The notes under the pieces: model-generated
What the model was told of the DNA's origin: nothing
The model's input: only the letters and a program-made list of their open reading frames with translations
Databases searched by the model: none
Translations under genes and position numbers: made by a program
Source of the DNA: Bryobacterales bacterium
GTDB taxonomy: Bacteria; Acidobacteriota; Terriglobia; Bryobacterales; Bryobacteraceae
Reading direction: 5' to 3'
Length of the DNA: 64,000 nucleotides
Assembly (NCBI GenBank): GCA_016789905.1
Contig: JAEUQC010000087.1
Span: 17,230-81,229 of the forward strand
In this document: piece by piece, positions 1 through 7,992 of the stretch
Layout of the letters: each line of letters starts with the position of its first letter
Numbering within the stretch: position 1 is the stretch's first letter

Positions 1-348
1 TTCCAGCACGAAGTCCCCCCAGGGCATCCCGGGACCTGCAACCGGTGGCGCCTCCGCCGCCAGGCGTGCTTCCAGTTCGCGCTCGGCCAGACACTGCAGT
101 TGCTCGGCTTCTTCCTCCAGCCGCTCCTGAAAGTCGAAGCCTGTCTTTTCCGGTTCGAGCAGCACGGCTAACCGTAACGCGGACGCCTCCGTATGTTCCA
201 GCGTTAGTTCCTTCGCGCACGCCGCGGTCTGCTCCACCAGTTGTCGCAATTGGCGCCGCTCCGCCATTCCGGCGTTCGCCAACGCGGGAGTGAACACACC
301 TCCGATCACGCCATCCAACAGTTGCAGTAGCTGCGCCTCCCGTCTCAT
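1..348 (-). CDS. Unrecognised protein, N-terminal part (runs off left edge)
   Basis: An open frame on the minus strand starts with ATG at 348 and stays open to base 1 (116 codons). AGGA lies about 8 bases upstream of the ATG. The visible part begins MRREAQLLQLLDGV and is rich in Leu, Glu, Gln and Ala, so it is probably largely helical and acidic; no known motif was recognised. It starts 10 bases after the stop of the cheW-like gene and is read in the same direction, so it is probably co-transcribed with it and may have a chemotaxis-related role. That role is inference from position only. Confidence 0.55.
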   Translation of the reverse strand, partial: MRREAQLLQLLDGVIGGVFTPALANAGMAERRQLRQLVEQTAACAKELTLEHTEASALRLAVLLEPEKTGFDFQERLEEEAEQLQCLAERELEARLAAEAPPVAGPGMPWGDFVLE

Positions 349-358
349 GATTGGCGTC

Positions 359-889
359 CTACTCGCTTCCCCGCCCAGCCAGTTCCAGCGTCCCGGGCTC
401 GCCGGCTGCGTCCTTCTGCCCGGCCAGCACGCTGTCGATCTCCAGCAGGAGTTTTACCTTTCCCCGGTTTTTGGCGATTTGATTGACATATCCCATTTGC
501 ATCGAGCCGTTGCCCAGCGCCGCCGTCTCCTCCACTTCTGACCGCTGAATCTGGAGCACTTCCGATACTCCGTCGACAACGACGCCGATCGGCGACCGCG
601 CGCATCCCTTGTCAGGCTGCATCACAACAATGCAAGCTCTGGCTCCGCGTTCGAGCATGTGCATGCCCAGCCGCTGGCGCAAATCCATTACGGGCACGAC
701 TCTTCCCCGCAGGTTGATTACGCCAAGGATATAGGCCGCCGCCTGTGGAACTGGTGTGATCTCCTGCCAGGGAATGATCTCGCGGATCCGCTCCACCGGT
801 ACGGCAAATTCCTCCCTTCCAAGCCAGAACGCCAGGTATTTGCCGATGCCCGCCGTCTCTTGCCGTGCCTTGATCGCCATCATTTCCAT
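359..889 (-). CDS. cheW: CheW-type chemotaxis coupling protein
   Basis: This 176-residue protein fits the single-domain CheW family, which links receptors to the CheA kinase in the cytoplasm. Visible CheW hallmarks are the LAFWLGREEFAVPVERIREI strand early in the protein, LGVINLRGRVVPVMDLR in the middle and the later PIGVVVDGVSEV segment. The ATG at 889 has GGAGGA about 9 bases upstream, which supports this start. The last 20 or so residues extend beyond a minimal CheW and are Gly/Glu-rich. A receptor gene lies nearby at 1528-3111 in the opposite direction, consistent with a shared signalling complex. Confidence 0.92.
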   Translation of the reverse strand: MEMMAIKARQETAGIGKYLAFWLGREEFAVPVERIREIIPWQEITPVPQAAAYILGVINLRGRVVPVMDLRQRLGMHMLERGARACIVVMQPDKGCARSPIGVVVDGVSEVLQIQRSEVEETAALGNGSMQMGYVNQIAKNRGKVKLLLEIDSVLAGQKDAAGEPGTLELAGRGSE

Positions 890-931
890 CCGGATGTTCC
901 TCCATTGGCGGCGCGAGAGCCGCTTGCCAGG

Positions 932-1114
932 TCACATTTCCCTTATCGCCACATCTACCTCCGGCTTTAGTCCCCTACTGGCACCTTCTTTTCGCTCCTT
1001 TTCATTCACACAAGCCACATACGCCGCCGAAATGCCTAATGTGAGCGCCAAGAACGCTGGCTTCCATGCCTGACCGGCGTCTGGCCGCTCCCAGCCACGA
1101 AAAGGCTTACGCAT
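932..1114 (-). CDS. Possible small membrane protein (weak call)
   Basis: A 60-codon frame begins with ATG at 1114 (or TTG at 1117) and ends upstream of cheW. It holds one hydrophobic stretch around residues 20-37 (PAFLALTLGISAAYVACV) followed by a charged tail, so it could be a single-pass membrane peptide. No Shine-Dalgarno-like motif is visible before the start on this strand; the purine-rich AAGGAG here belongs to the divergent plus-strand gene. The stretch could equally be non-coding 5' sequence of cheW. Confidence 0.3.
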   Translation of the reverse strand: MRKPFRGWERPDAGQAWKPAFLALTLGISAAYVACVNEKERKEGASRGLKPEVDVAIREM

Positions 1115-1132
1115 CAAAAGGAGTTCGCTACT

Positions 1133-1486
1133 GTGTATTGCTTTCCATTCCGTCTACTTACCCTCATTGCTCTCGGTACACTGTCACTGACGCCAGTTCT
1201 TGCGGAAATGCGTGTTTCGCAGCCGGACGCGCTGCGCGCCGCGGTGAAAAAGGTGCAGCCGGATTACAACCCGATCGCGAAACAGATGCGGGTTCAGGGC
1301 GACGTAGAAGTCGAAGCGTGGGTGTCGAATTCCGGCGAGGTCGTTGACGTGAAAGTGCTCTCCGGAAACGCGCTTCTCACTTCCACGGTTCTCAAGGCCG
1401 TTAGAGACTGGCGGTTTCAGCCTTTTCAGGAAAACGGAAAGCCGAGCAATGCGATTGCCACACTTCGGTTTACGTTCAAGCTGTAA
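1133..1486 (+). CDS. Periplasmic protein with TonB C-terminal-like domain
   Basis: A 117-residue protein starting with GTG at 1133; AAGGAG at 1118-1123 is 9 bases upstream. Residues 1-24 form a signal peptide (hydrophobic core then LAEM). The remainder is a stand-alone TonB C-terminal-like fold: Q-x-DY near residue 43, then [20 protein letters not shown] and the closing VRDWRFQPF...[12 protein letters not shown] pattern typical of TonB_C/energy-transducer family domains. It lacks the proline-rich spacer and the membrane anchor of a classic TonB, so it is more likely a secreted single-domain member than an energy transducer. The MCP gene follows in the same direction after 41 bases. Confidence 0.75.
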   Translation: MYCFPFRLLTLIALGTLSLTPVLAEMRVSQPDALRAAVKKVQPDYNPIAKQMRVQGDVEVEAWVSNSGEVVDVKVLSGNALLTSTVLKAVRDWRFQPFQENGKPSNAIATLRFTFKL

Positions 1487-1527
1487 CTGCTAGCCGACCG
1501 CAAGAATTTGTCGGAGGATTAACCACA

Positions 1528-3111
1528 ATGAACTGGTCTGCAGGCCGAAAACTCGTCGTGTGCGCGTGGGTCACGCTCATACTCACGCTGACGGTTGGCA
1601 TTAGCGCCGTTGGCGTTGCCCATCTTCTCAGCCGCAAGCTGACCTGGACAATCGAGTCCAGCGCGCACCATCAGTACATGGCGGGCCAGATCGCCGCCGA
1701 CGCGGAGCGCCTTGAAAACCTGGAGCGGCAACTAACCATTGCCACAATGCTTCAACAGATTCCAGCGGCCGATCAGGCTCGCCGGGAGCTTGCGGCCGCA
1801 GAGGAAGTGATGGGTCGCAACCTCAGCCAGTTCGCCAGTTCAGAAGGTGTTGGGCGGGAGGATCAGGATTTGCAGGGTCTCCGCGCCAGCTTTGAGGCCT
1901 TTCGCAGCCAGAACCAACGTGTTCTGGAAAAGCTGCAGGCGCAAAAGATGGACGAAGCCCTTTCGGACATGAATAGCATTCTCTTGCCCCGGCTGAACCA
2001 GATCAATCGCGAGGCCCGCCGGATTTTCCAGGGCGAAGAGGCGGTACTTGACTCTCTGAGTAAAGATGCCGAAACCACGCGCGTCACGATACTTTCGGTT
2101 TTGGGGCTGCTCTGCGTGGTTAGCGTCGGAGTTGGCTTTGGAGTGCTTCACAATCAGCGTTCCGTCACCCGCGTACTCGCCCACAGCATTCACGAACTTA
2201 CACTGAATTCCCAGCAACTCTCCGGCACCGCGGCCCAGGTGTCCTCCTCCAGCCAGTCGGTTTCCCAAGCCGCCAGCGAACAGGCCGCATCTTTGGAGGA
2301 GACCTCGGCCAGCGCCGACGAAATTCATTCGATGACCGCTCGCAACGCCGAACATGCCGGCTCGGCCACGGAGAGAACAAAAGAAGCCAATCGAATCATT
2401 CAGGAAGCGAACCTCGCGCTCCATCAGATGATGGAGTCCATGAATGAAATCAGCAACTCCTCCGGGCGCATATCGAAGATCATCAGAGTGATCGACGATA
2501 TTGCATTCCAGACCAATATTCTCGCCCTCAATGCCGCGGTGGAAGCAGCTCGGGCCGGCGAGGCGGGCATGGGTTTCGCGGTCGTCGCTGAAGAGGTTCG
2601 AAACCTCGCCCAGCGGTCCGCACAGGCCGCCAAAGACACAACCCAACTGATTGAAGAGTCCATTGCACGCGCCGCCGAAGGCAAGGAAAAACTCGATGAG
2701 GTTGCTGCCTCCATTACGGGGGTGACCAATGCCGCCACTAAAGTGCAGGCCCTTGTGGAAGAGGTCCACGGCGGCAGCGAACAGCAGGCGCGCGGCATTG
2801 AGCAGATCGCTCGCGCCGTTTCCCGCATGGAGCAGGTTACCCAGCAATTGGCGGCTACCGCGGAAGAGAGCGCGGCGTCCGGCATGGAGCTTAGCTCTCA
2901 TGCCCGCGGTGTCGATGAGATCGTGAACGACCTTCGCCAACTCTTTACCAACGACGGCCCCAGTCCCTTACCCACCCCAGCCGCTCGACGCGCCGCAAGA
3001 TCCTCGCTGCCGTCCTCAAACGACCACGGATTCAAGAAACCCGCGTTTTCTATGGCCGGCGCAGACTCCAAATCGGCAATGCCGCACGAAGAAGATTTCG
3101 ACGGTTTCTAA
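1528..3111 (+). CDS. Methyl-accepting chemotaxis protein
   Basis: A 527-residue membrane receptor. TM1 lies at about residues 8-32 and TM2 at about 187-208, with a roughly 150-residue helical periplasmic sensor between them (four-helix-bundle type). The cytoplasmic part carries the highly conserved signalling hairpin at about 325-365 ([20 protein letters not shown]...[12 protein letters not shown]), which binds CheA and CheW. No clear HAMP domain can be seen after TM2. GGAGG lies 11 bases before the ATG. The protein ends in DFDGF, which fits the x-[HFYW]-x2-[HFYW] pattern of C-terminal pentapeptides used to tether CheR/CheB; this is inference. The ligand is unknown. Confidence 0.93.
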   Translation: MNWSAGRKLVVCAWVTLILTLTVGISAVGVAHLLSRKLTWTIESSAHHQYMAGQIAADAERLENLERQLTIATMLQQIPAADQARRELAAAEEVMGRNLSQFASSEGVGREDQDLQGLRASFEAFRSQNQRVLEKLQAQKMDEALSDMNSILLPRLNQINREARRIFQGEEAVLDSLSKDAETTRVTILSVLGLLCVVSVGVGFGVLHNQRSVTRVLAHSIHELTLNSQQLSGTAAQVSSSSQSVSQAASEQAASLEETSASADEIHSMTARNAEHAGSATERTKEANRIIQEANLALHQMMESMNEISNSSGRISKIIRVIDDIAFQTNILALNAAVEAARAGEAGMGFAVVAEEVRNLAQRSAQAAKDTTQLIEESIARAAEGKEKLDEVAASITGVTNAATKVQALVEEVHGGSEQQARGIEQIARAVSRMEQVTQQLAATAEESAASGMELSSHARGVDEIVNDLRQLFTNDGPSPLPTPAARRAARSSLPSSNDHGFKKPAFSMAGADSKSAMPHEEDFDGF

Positions 3112-3147
3112 CCTTGTCCAACGATTGAGCGGCGTATCCTAACCGTT

Positions 3148-4326
3148 ATGCCGCTTTTGCTCTTGCTCCTCTCCCTTTCCGCCGCCGCTCAACCTCTCCC
3201 TCGCTTGGCCCATGCCGGCTTCTCACTCGAAATTGAGCCCCCTTCCTTACGCATTGCTCAGGTCCGTCCTCTGTCCCCCGCTGCCGTCGCCGGGCTCCTC
3301 CCGGGCGACGTTATTCTCACAGCAACTCCCACCCCTGCCTTTGCTCGCTCGCTCCAGCGCCGCGCTCACGGTGAGTCGGTAACGCTTCCGGTCCGTCGAG
3401 GAAGCCAGTCCCTGACAATCTCCATTACATACGTCGCCCCTCCCCGCGAATCTCAACCCGATTTCGACATCGAATACTCCTCCGTCCACGTCGGCGATCA
3501 TCGCCGCCGTCTCGTCGTCACCGTTCCTCGCGGGACTCCCAATCCCCCGGTCCTGCTTTGGCTGCCCGGCTCGGGCTGTCAGTCGATCGAGTCCCCCAGT
3601 GGCACCTCCCCGGAAACGCAGTTCCTCTACTCCCTCACTCGCTCAGGATACAAAACGGTTCGCGTGGAAAAGGCAGGCCTTGGCGATAGCGAAGGCCCGC
3701 CCTGCTATAGCGCGGAAGCGTCGCTCGCTCTTGATGTTCGTGCCTACGCCGCCGCCATCGCTCAGTTTCGGCCAGCAAAGATCTTTCTTTTCGGCCACAG
3801 CGCCGGAGCCACCCTCGTCCCCCTCGTGCTCAAGACTGCCGGCAAAGTGCAAGGTGTCATTCTCGCCGGGGGCATGGGGACGGATTTTCGCCAGTACATC
3901 CTGGAGATGCGCCGTCGCGCACTGGAAAATGCCGGCCAGCCAATCGAACCGGAGATGGCGATTCACACCCGGTGCCTCAATGCCCTGCTCCTCGAGAACA
4001 AATCGCCAGCCGAGATCGAAGCCGCCATGCCCGATTGCCGACGCCGCGTTCGCTTCGATACCCACCCGGCCTTTGTCGCCGACTGGGCCAAACTCGATCT
4101 CGCCCGCGAATGGCGCGCCGCGCCCGGTCTCCCCGTCCTCGTCCTTCATGGCGAGGCCGACGAAGTCACCAGCCGCTCTCAATCCGAAAAGCTCGCGCAC
4201 CATATTCGCGGTGCACGCCTTATGGTCCTCCCCATGGATCATGATCTCTGCCATGAAAAAACGCCCGGAAAACTCGCTCCGCAAGCTCTCCAGGCGTCAC
4301 TGAATTTCGTGCAGGAATTCCGCTAG
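3148..4326 (+). CDS. Secreted PDZ-alpha/beta hydrolase fusion protein
   Basis: A 392-residue protein with a signal peptide (residues 1-14). Residues about 20-95 resemble a PDZ domain (PLSPAAVAGLLPGDVILTA is the typical binding-loop region). The rest is an alpha/beta hydrolase: oxyanion-side LLWLPGSGCQ, nucleophile elbow GHSAGA with Ser218, acid Asp338 in HGEADEV and His365 in MDHD. It is probably an exported serine esterase or peptidase of unknown substrate. Fusion of a PDZ to the N-terminus of such a hydrolase is uncommon and may position a protein substrate. Its stop overlaps the stop of the convergent gene by 3 bases. Confidence 0.78.
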   Translation: MPLLLLLLSLSAAAQPLPRLAHAGFSLEIEPPSLRIAQVRPLSPAAVAGLLPGDVILTATPTPAFARSLQRRAHGESVTLPVRRGSQSLTISITYVAPPRESQPDFDIEYSSVHVGDHRRRLVVTVPRGTPNPPVLLWLPGSGCQSIESPSGTSPETQFLYSLTRSGYKTVRVEKAGLGDSEGPPCYSAEASLALDVRAYAAAIAQFRPAKIFLFGHSAGATLVPLVLKTAGKVQGVILAGGMGTDFRQYILEMRRRALENAGQPIEPEMAIHTRCLNALLLENKSPAEIEAAMPDCRRRVRFDTHPAFVADWAKLDLAREWRAAPGLPVLVLHGEADEVTSRSQSEKLAHHIRGARLMVLPMDHDLCHEKTPGKLAPQALQASLNFVQEFR

Positions 4327-5150
4327 CCGCGTAGCTTCCGGATGTTCGCCAGGCACTTCTCGGCCGTTTCCATTGGCGTGTACCGGCTGCCTTCCTGCTC
4401 CACCATGTAGCACTCCACTCCGCCAGCCTTTTCTGCCGCCGCGAAGATCTTCTTCCACGGTGCGTCGCCTTCTCCAAACAACGCTTTGAACCCGATTGCT
4501 GGATCCTTCGACCAGTCTTTGCAGTGAATCGACGCAAACCGCCCAGGGTGTTTCTTTATCCACTCCACCGGATCGACCCCGGCCTCCACACACGTCCCCA
4601 CATCCAACTGCAGCACCACGTTCTTGCCGGTCTCCGCCGCCAACACCTCCATCGGCATCTTTCCTTCCAGCGCCACAAACTCGCTCTTGTGATTGTGGAA
4701 CCCGGCGCGAATGCCCGCCGGTTTCATCTTCTCCGCTCCGGCGTTCAGCTTCTCCGCCACGCCCTTCCAGCCGTCCAGCCCCTGCACCCGGCCCGCGCTC
4801 GCCATCACCACAAGTTTCGAGCCCAATATCGTGTTCAGCGCGATGGTGTGATCAATCTTGTCCGGCGCAAACGCCGGCGCTCCGTTGTGCGTCGACAAGC
4901 ACTTCACGCCCAAATCGTCCAGCAGTTTTCGCATCTCCTTGGCCTTCTCCACCGTCCACCCCGTGTACGGCGAAAAGAATTCGACCGCGTCATAGCCCAT
5001 CCTGGCCACCGCTTTCACGGTTCCCACATCGTCCTTTTGCAACTCCTGCCGGACGCTGTAAAGTTCCAGTCCAATCGGGATCTTCTTGCCCTTAGCTGAT
5101 AATAAGGCCGCCGAAGCCGTCGCCTGCATGAAAAAAGTACGTCGATTCAT
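4323..5150 (-). CDS. Sugar phosphate isomerase/epimerase-like TIM barrel protein
   Basis: A 275-residue protein beginning MNRRTFFMQATASAALL, a short export-type signal. The body matches the xylose-isomerase-like TIM barrel (AP endonuclease 2 superfamily): IGLELYSVRQEL near the start, GYDAVEFF, the GFHNHKSEF strand with its His, VVLQLDVGTCVEAG and FASIHCKDW, then a Glu in MVEQEGS. These His, Asp and Glu residues are the expected divalent-metal ligands. Exported members are common in Acidobacteriota and Planctomycetota and are thought to act on sugars. The substrate cannot be told from sequence. Confidence 0.85.
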   Translation of the reverse strand: MNRRTFFMQATASAALLSAKGKKIPIGLELYSVRQELQKDDVGTVKAVARMGYDAVEFFSPYTGWTVEKAKEMRKLLDDLGVKCLSTHNGAPAFAPDKIDHTIALNTILGSKLVVMASAGRVQGLDGWKGVAEKLNAGAEKMKPAGIRAGFHNHKSEFVALEGKMPMEVLAAETGKNVVLQLDVGTCVEAGVDPVEWIKKHPGRFASIHCKDWSKDPAIGFKALFGEGDAPWKKIFAAAEKAGGVECYMVEQEGSRYTPMETAEKCLANIRKLRG

Positions 5151-5162
5151 AACACCTCGAAC

Positions 5163-6587
5163 CTACCACAGCCCTGCGCCCAACAGAAGCTGTACCGCGT
5201 TCGACAACACCCCATCGGCCTCCACCATCACCAGCGCCGAACCATTCAGATTCTCCGGCAACTCCATCTCCACCCAGTCCAGTCCCTCCACATCAGCGTC
5301 CTTTTCGTACCGAACGACTCTCGCCTCGCGGCCCTCCACCCATGCCCGCACCGTCCCTGCCAGCCGCAGTCCCGTTCCTCGCAACGCGACTCTGCGTCCC
5401 TGTAGCGGGACATGGAAGCACCGCGCCTCCACACACGCAAAAGTCGAACCCGTCTCCGATTCCCCATCCGCCGGCCCCTGCCCCTTCTGCGTTGCCGTAA
5501 ATAGCCCCGGCGACACCCGTTCCACCAACAAGAATCCGTCGTAGCGCTGCCGCGCCGTATCGATCCGCACTTGCGCCAGCCCCGTAGTGGTCCCTTCAGG
5601 CACCACATAGTTCACCTGCGACACACCCGCGTATTGCACCGTCGCCCGTCGCCGAACCCCGCTCGAATCGGTCACCCACACCACCGCCTCCTCGCCCGCC
5701 TCCACAAACCGGTCTCCGTAGCCAATCACCATCGCACCCGGCGCCACCGTCCAGGTCCCGTGCGAGCGATGCACGCTGTCCAGCCATCCGCTTGCCGGAA
5801 ACACCTGTCCTTGGCCAGTCACCGGATACGTGCCAACCCCGGCCGGGTCCATCAGCACCGGCTCGCGCGGCTGCTGGGCGAAGTCGAACGGATCGTACAT
5901 GTCTGCCACCGCATCTTCGCCGTGCCCTAATCCGAACCTGTTTTCCACTGTGCGCACCCAACTGGCATGGGTGTACACGCGGTGATCGTTATAGGCAACG
6001 CGGGTCCAGGGGCTAATAACCAGAGACGGTACGCGCTTGCCGAAACCCGGCGGCGGGATCATGTGGTCGGGCGCCGCGCCCGCTCTCGCCCAGGAGACAA
6101 ACACTGCGCTCCGCCGCCACGCCGGACTGCCGGCCACAGCGTTCACCACCCGCGTCACATAAGCCATGTCTCCATCGGCGGGTGCCAGAAAGCTCACCGC
6201 CGGCAGCGTGTCGCGTTTGCAATCGGCGGCGAACTCCCCCAAATCCCCCGCGTATTCCCGCCACGAAACCCGCCCCGCCAACTGCCGCATCATCGTTGCC
6301 GGCTCCGGCGAGGCGAAGAAGTGATCCTGTAACGTATACAGTTCCGCATACGCCCACAGGTTCGGAACCTCCTTCGGTCCCCATTGCCCCGGTTGCCCTT
6401 CGGAGTCCTCAAACCCGCCAAAATACTGGTCGAAACCAGCTTCGGGGAGCAAAACAAACACAAAGTGCTGCACCCGGTCCCAATGTGGCCGCTCGGCGGC
6501 CAGCATCGCCCCGCCCAACACCACCCAAAGAATCGGTGTCAGACACTGGATTTTTTTACCGTGTACGATTTGTTTTGCGGCCCCCAT
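5163..6587 (-). CDS. Degenerate phosphoesterase (PLC/acid phosphatase-like) with Solibacter C-terminal domain
   Basis: A 474-residue exported protein (hydrophobic segment at about residues 17-30). Residues about 40-235 resemble the phosphoesterase family of phospholipase C and AcpA-type acid phosphatases (DQYFGGFEDSEG, LPAVSFLAPADGD, RVPSLVISPWTR, HASWVRTVENRFGL). The usual first catalytic motif ENRSFDHYFG is altered to PEAGFDQYFG, so the conserved Glu/Asn and the nucleophile Ser are not in place. Residues about 260-474 match the TIGR03437-type Solibacter C-terminal domain (VIGYGDRFVEAGEE..., VSQVNYVVPEGTTTGLAQV). It is probably not a normal phosphatase; a binding role is possible. Confidence 0.72.
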   Translation of the reverse strand: MGAAKQIVHGKKIQCLTPILWVVLGGAMLAAERPHWDRVQHFVFVLLPEAGFDQYFGGFEDSEGQPGQWGPKEVPNLWAYAELYTLQDHFFASPEPATMMRQLAGRVSWREYAGDLGEFAADCKRDTLPAVSFLAPADGDMAYVTRVVNAVAGSPAWRRSAVFVSWARAGAAPDHMIPPPGFGKRVPSLVISPWTRVAYNDHRVYTHASWVRTVENRFGLGHGEDAVADMYDPFDFAQQPREPVLMDPAGVGTYPVTGQGQVFPASGWLDSVHRSHGTWTVAPGAMVIGYGDRFVEAGEEAVVWVTDSSGVRRRATVQYAGVSQVNYVVPEGTTTGLAQVRIDTARQRYDGFLLVERVSPGLFTATQKGQGPADGESETGSTFACVEARCFHVPLQGRRVALRGTGLRLAGTVRAWVEGREARVVRYEKDADVEGLDWVEMELPENLNGSALVMVEADGVLSNAVQLLLGAGLW

Positions 6588-6600
6588 CGCCTTACCCGCC

Positions 6601-7992
6601 TTACGCCAATATTTCTTTCACCACCCGTCCATGCACATCTGTCAGCCGGAACTGCCGCCCCTGAAACAGGTACGTCAACCGCAGGTGGTCAATTCCCAAC
6701 AGATGCAAAATCGTCGCCTGCAAGTCGTGCACATGCACGCCGCCCTCGGCTACGTTGAACCCATACTCATCCGACGCCCCATACGACAGCCCGCGCTTCA
6801 CACCGCCCCCGGCCATCCACAACGAAAACACCCGCCCGTGATGATCCCGGCCATACGAATCCGGCTTCGACGGCCCCTGCGCATACGGCGTCCGCCCGAA
6901 CTCGCCGCCCCAAATCACCAGCGTGTCGTCCAGCATCCCGCGTTGCTTCAGGTCCCGCACCAGCGCAGCGGACGGCCCATCCACATCTCGCGCCAATGAC
7001 GGCATCTTTTCCGTCAACCCCCCGTGATGGTCCCACCCCCGGTGATAGAGCTGTATGAACCGCACGTCTCGTTCAGCCAGGCGCCGCGCAAGCAAACAGT
7101 TCGCCGCAAACGAACCCGGCTTCTTCACATCCTCCCCATACATCGCCAGCACATGTTCCGGCTCCTTTGACGCATCCACCAGTTCCGGCACCGACGCCTG
7201 CATCCGAAACGCCATTTCATACTGCGCAATCCGAGTCTCAATCTCCGGATCCCCCACCCGTTCATGCAGCCGTTTGTTCAACGCCGCCAGCCCGTCCAGT
7301 TGCCCCCGCCGCTGCTCCCGCGATATCCCCGGCGGATTCGACAAATGCAGCACCGCATCCCCGCCGCTCCGGAACTGTACGCCCTGGTACCGCGACGGCA
7401 AAAAGCCCGCGCCCCACAGCCGCGCCAGCAACCCCTGGTCTGCCATCCCGTTACTCGGCGTGGAATTCAACACCACAAACGCCGGCAGATTGGCATTCTC
7501 ACTTCCCAAACCATAGTCAACCCAAGCCCCCATCGAAGGCCGCCCCGGCAACTGGCTGCCCGTCTGAATAAACGTGATCGCCGGGTCGTGGTTAATCGCT
7601 TCCGTATGCATCCCGCGCAGCACGCAAAGTTCATTGGCTATCTTCCCGGTCTCCGGCAACAGGTCGCTCAGCCACTGCCCGCATTGCCCGTGCTGCTTGA
7701 AGCCGTACATCGTCGGCATCACCGGAAACCGGTCCTGATGCGCCACCATACCGGTAATCCGCTGCGTCCCGAAAATCGACGGCGGTATGTCTTCGTTGAA
7801 CCGGTTCTTGATAAACGGCTTGTGATCGAGCAAGTCCAGGTGCGACGGCCCGCCGGCCTGAAACAGAAATATCACCCGTTTTGCCTTGGGCGCAAAGTGC
7901 GGCGAAGCCTTCGGAGCGGCCAGTGCCGAAAGCGCCGCCGTCCCCAGTCCAAACCCCGTCCGCGCTAACAGTTCTCTCCGCGATATCGTCAT
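6601..7992 (-). CDS. DUF1501 family exported protein (pair 1)
   Basis: A 463-residue protein that starts MTISRRELLARTGFGLGTAAL, a twin-arginine-type signal. It is a DUF1501 member, a group with an alkaline-phosphatase/sulfatase-like fold: VIFLFQAGGPSHLDLLDHKP near the N-terminus, WLSDLLPETGKIA, LVIWGGEFGRTPYAQG, GRDHHGRVFSLWMAGGGVKRG and DLQATILHLLGID. It overlaps the upstream PSD1-type gene by 4 bases (ATGA), so the two are almost certainly co-translated. Such pairs are often linked to polysaccharide breakdown, but no activity has been assigned firmly to the family. Confidence 0.9.
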   Translation of the reverse strand: MTISRRELLARTGFGLGTAALSALAAPKASPHFAPKAKRVIFLFQAGGPSHLDLLDHKPFIKNRFNEDIPPSIFGTQRITGMVAHQDRFPVMPTMYGFKQHGQCGQWLSDLLPETGKIANELCVLRGMHTEAINHDPAITFIQTGSQLPGRPSMGAWVDYGLGSENANLPAFVVLNSTPSNGMADQGLLARLWGAGFLPSRYQGVQFRSGGDAVLHLSNPPGISREQRRGQLDGLAALNKRLHERVGDPEIETRIAQYEMAFRMQASVPELVDASKEPEHVLAMYGEDVKKPGSFAANCLLARRLAERDVRFIQLYHRGWDHHGGLTEKMPSLARDVDGPSAALVRDLKQRGMLDDTLVIWGGEFGRTPYAQGPSKPDSYGRDHHGRVFSLWMAGGGVKRGLSYGASDEYGFNVAEGGVHVHDLQATILHLLGIDHLRLTYLFQGRQFRLTDVHGRVVKEILA

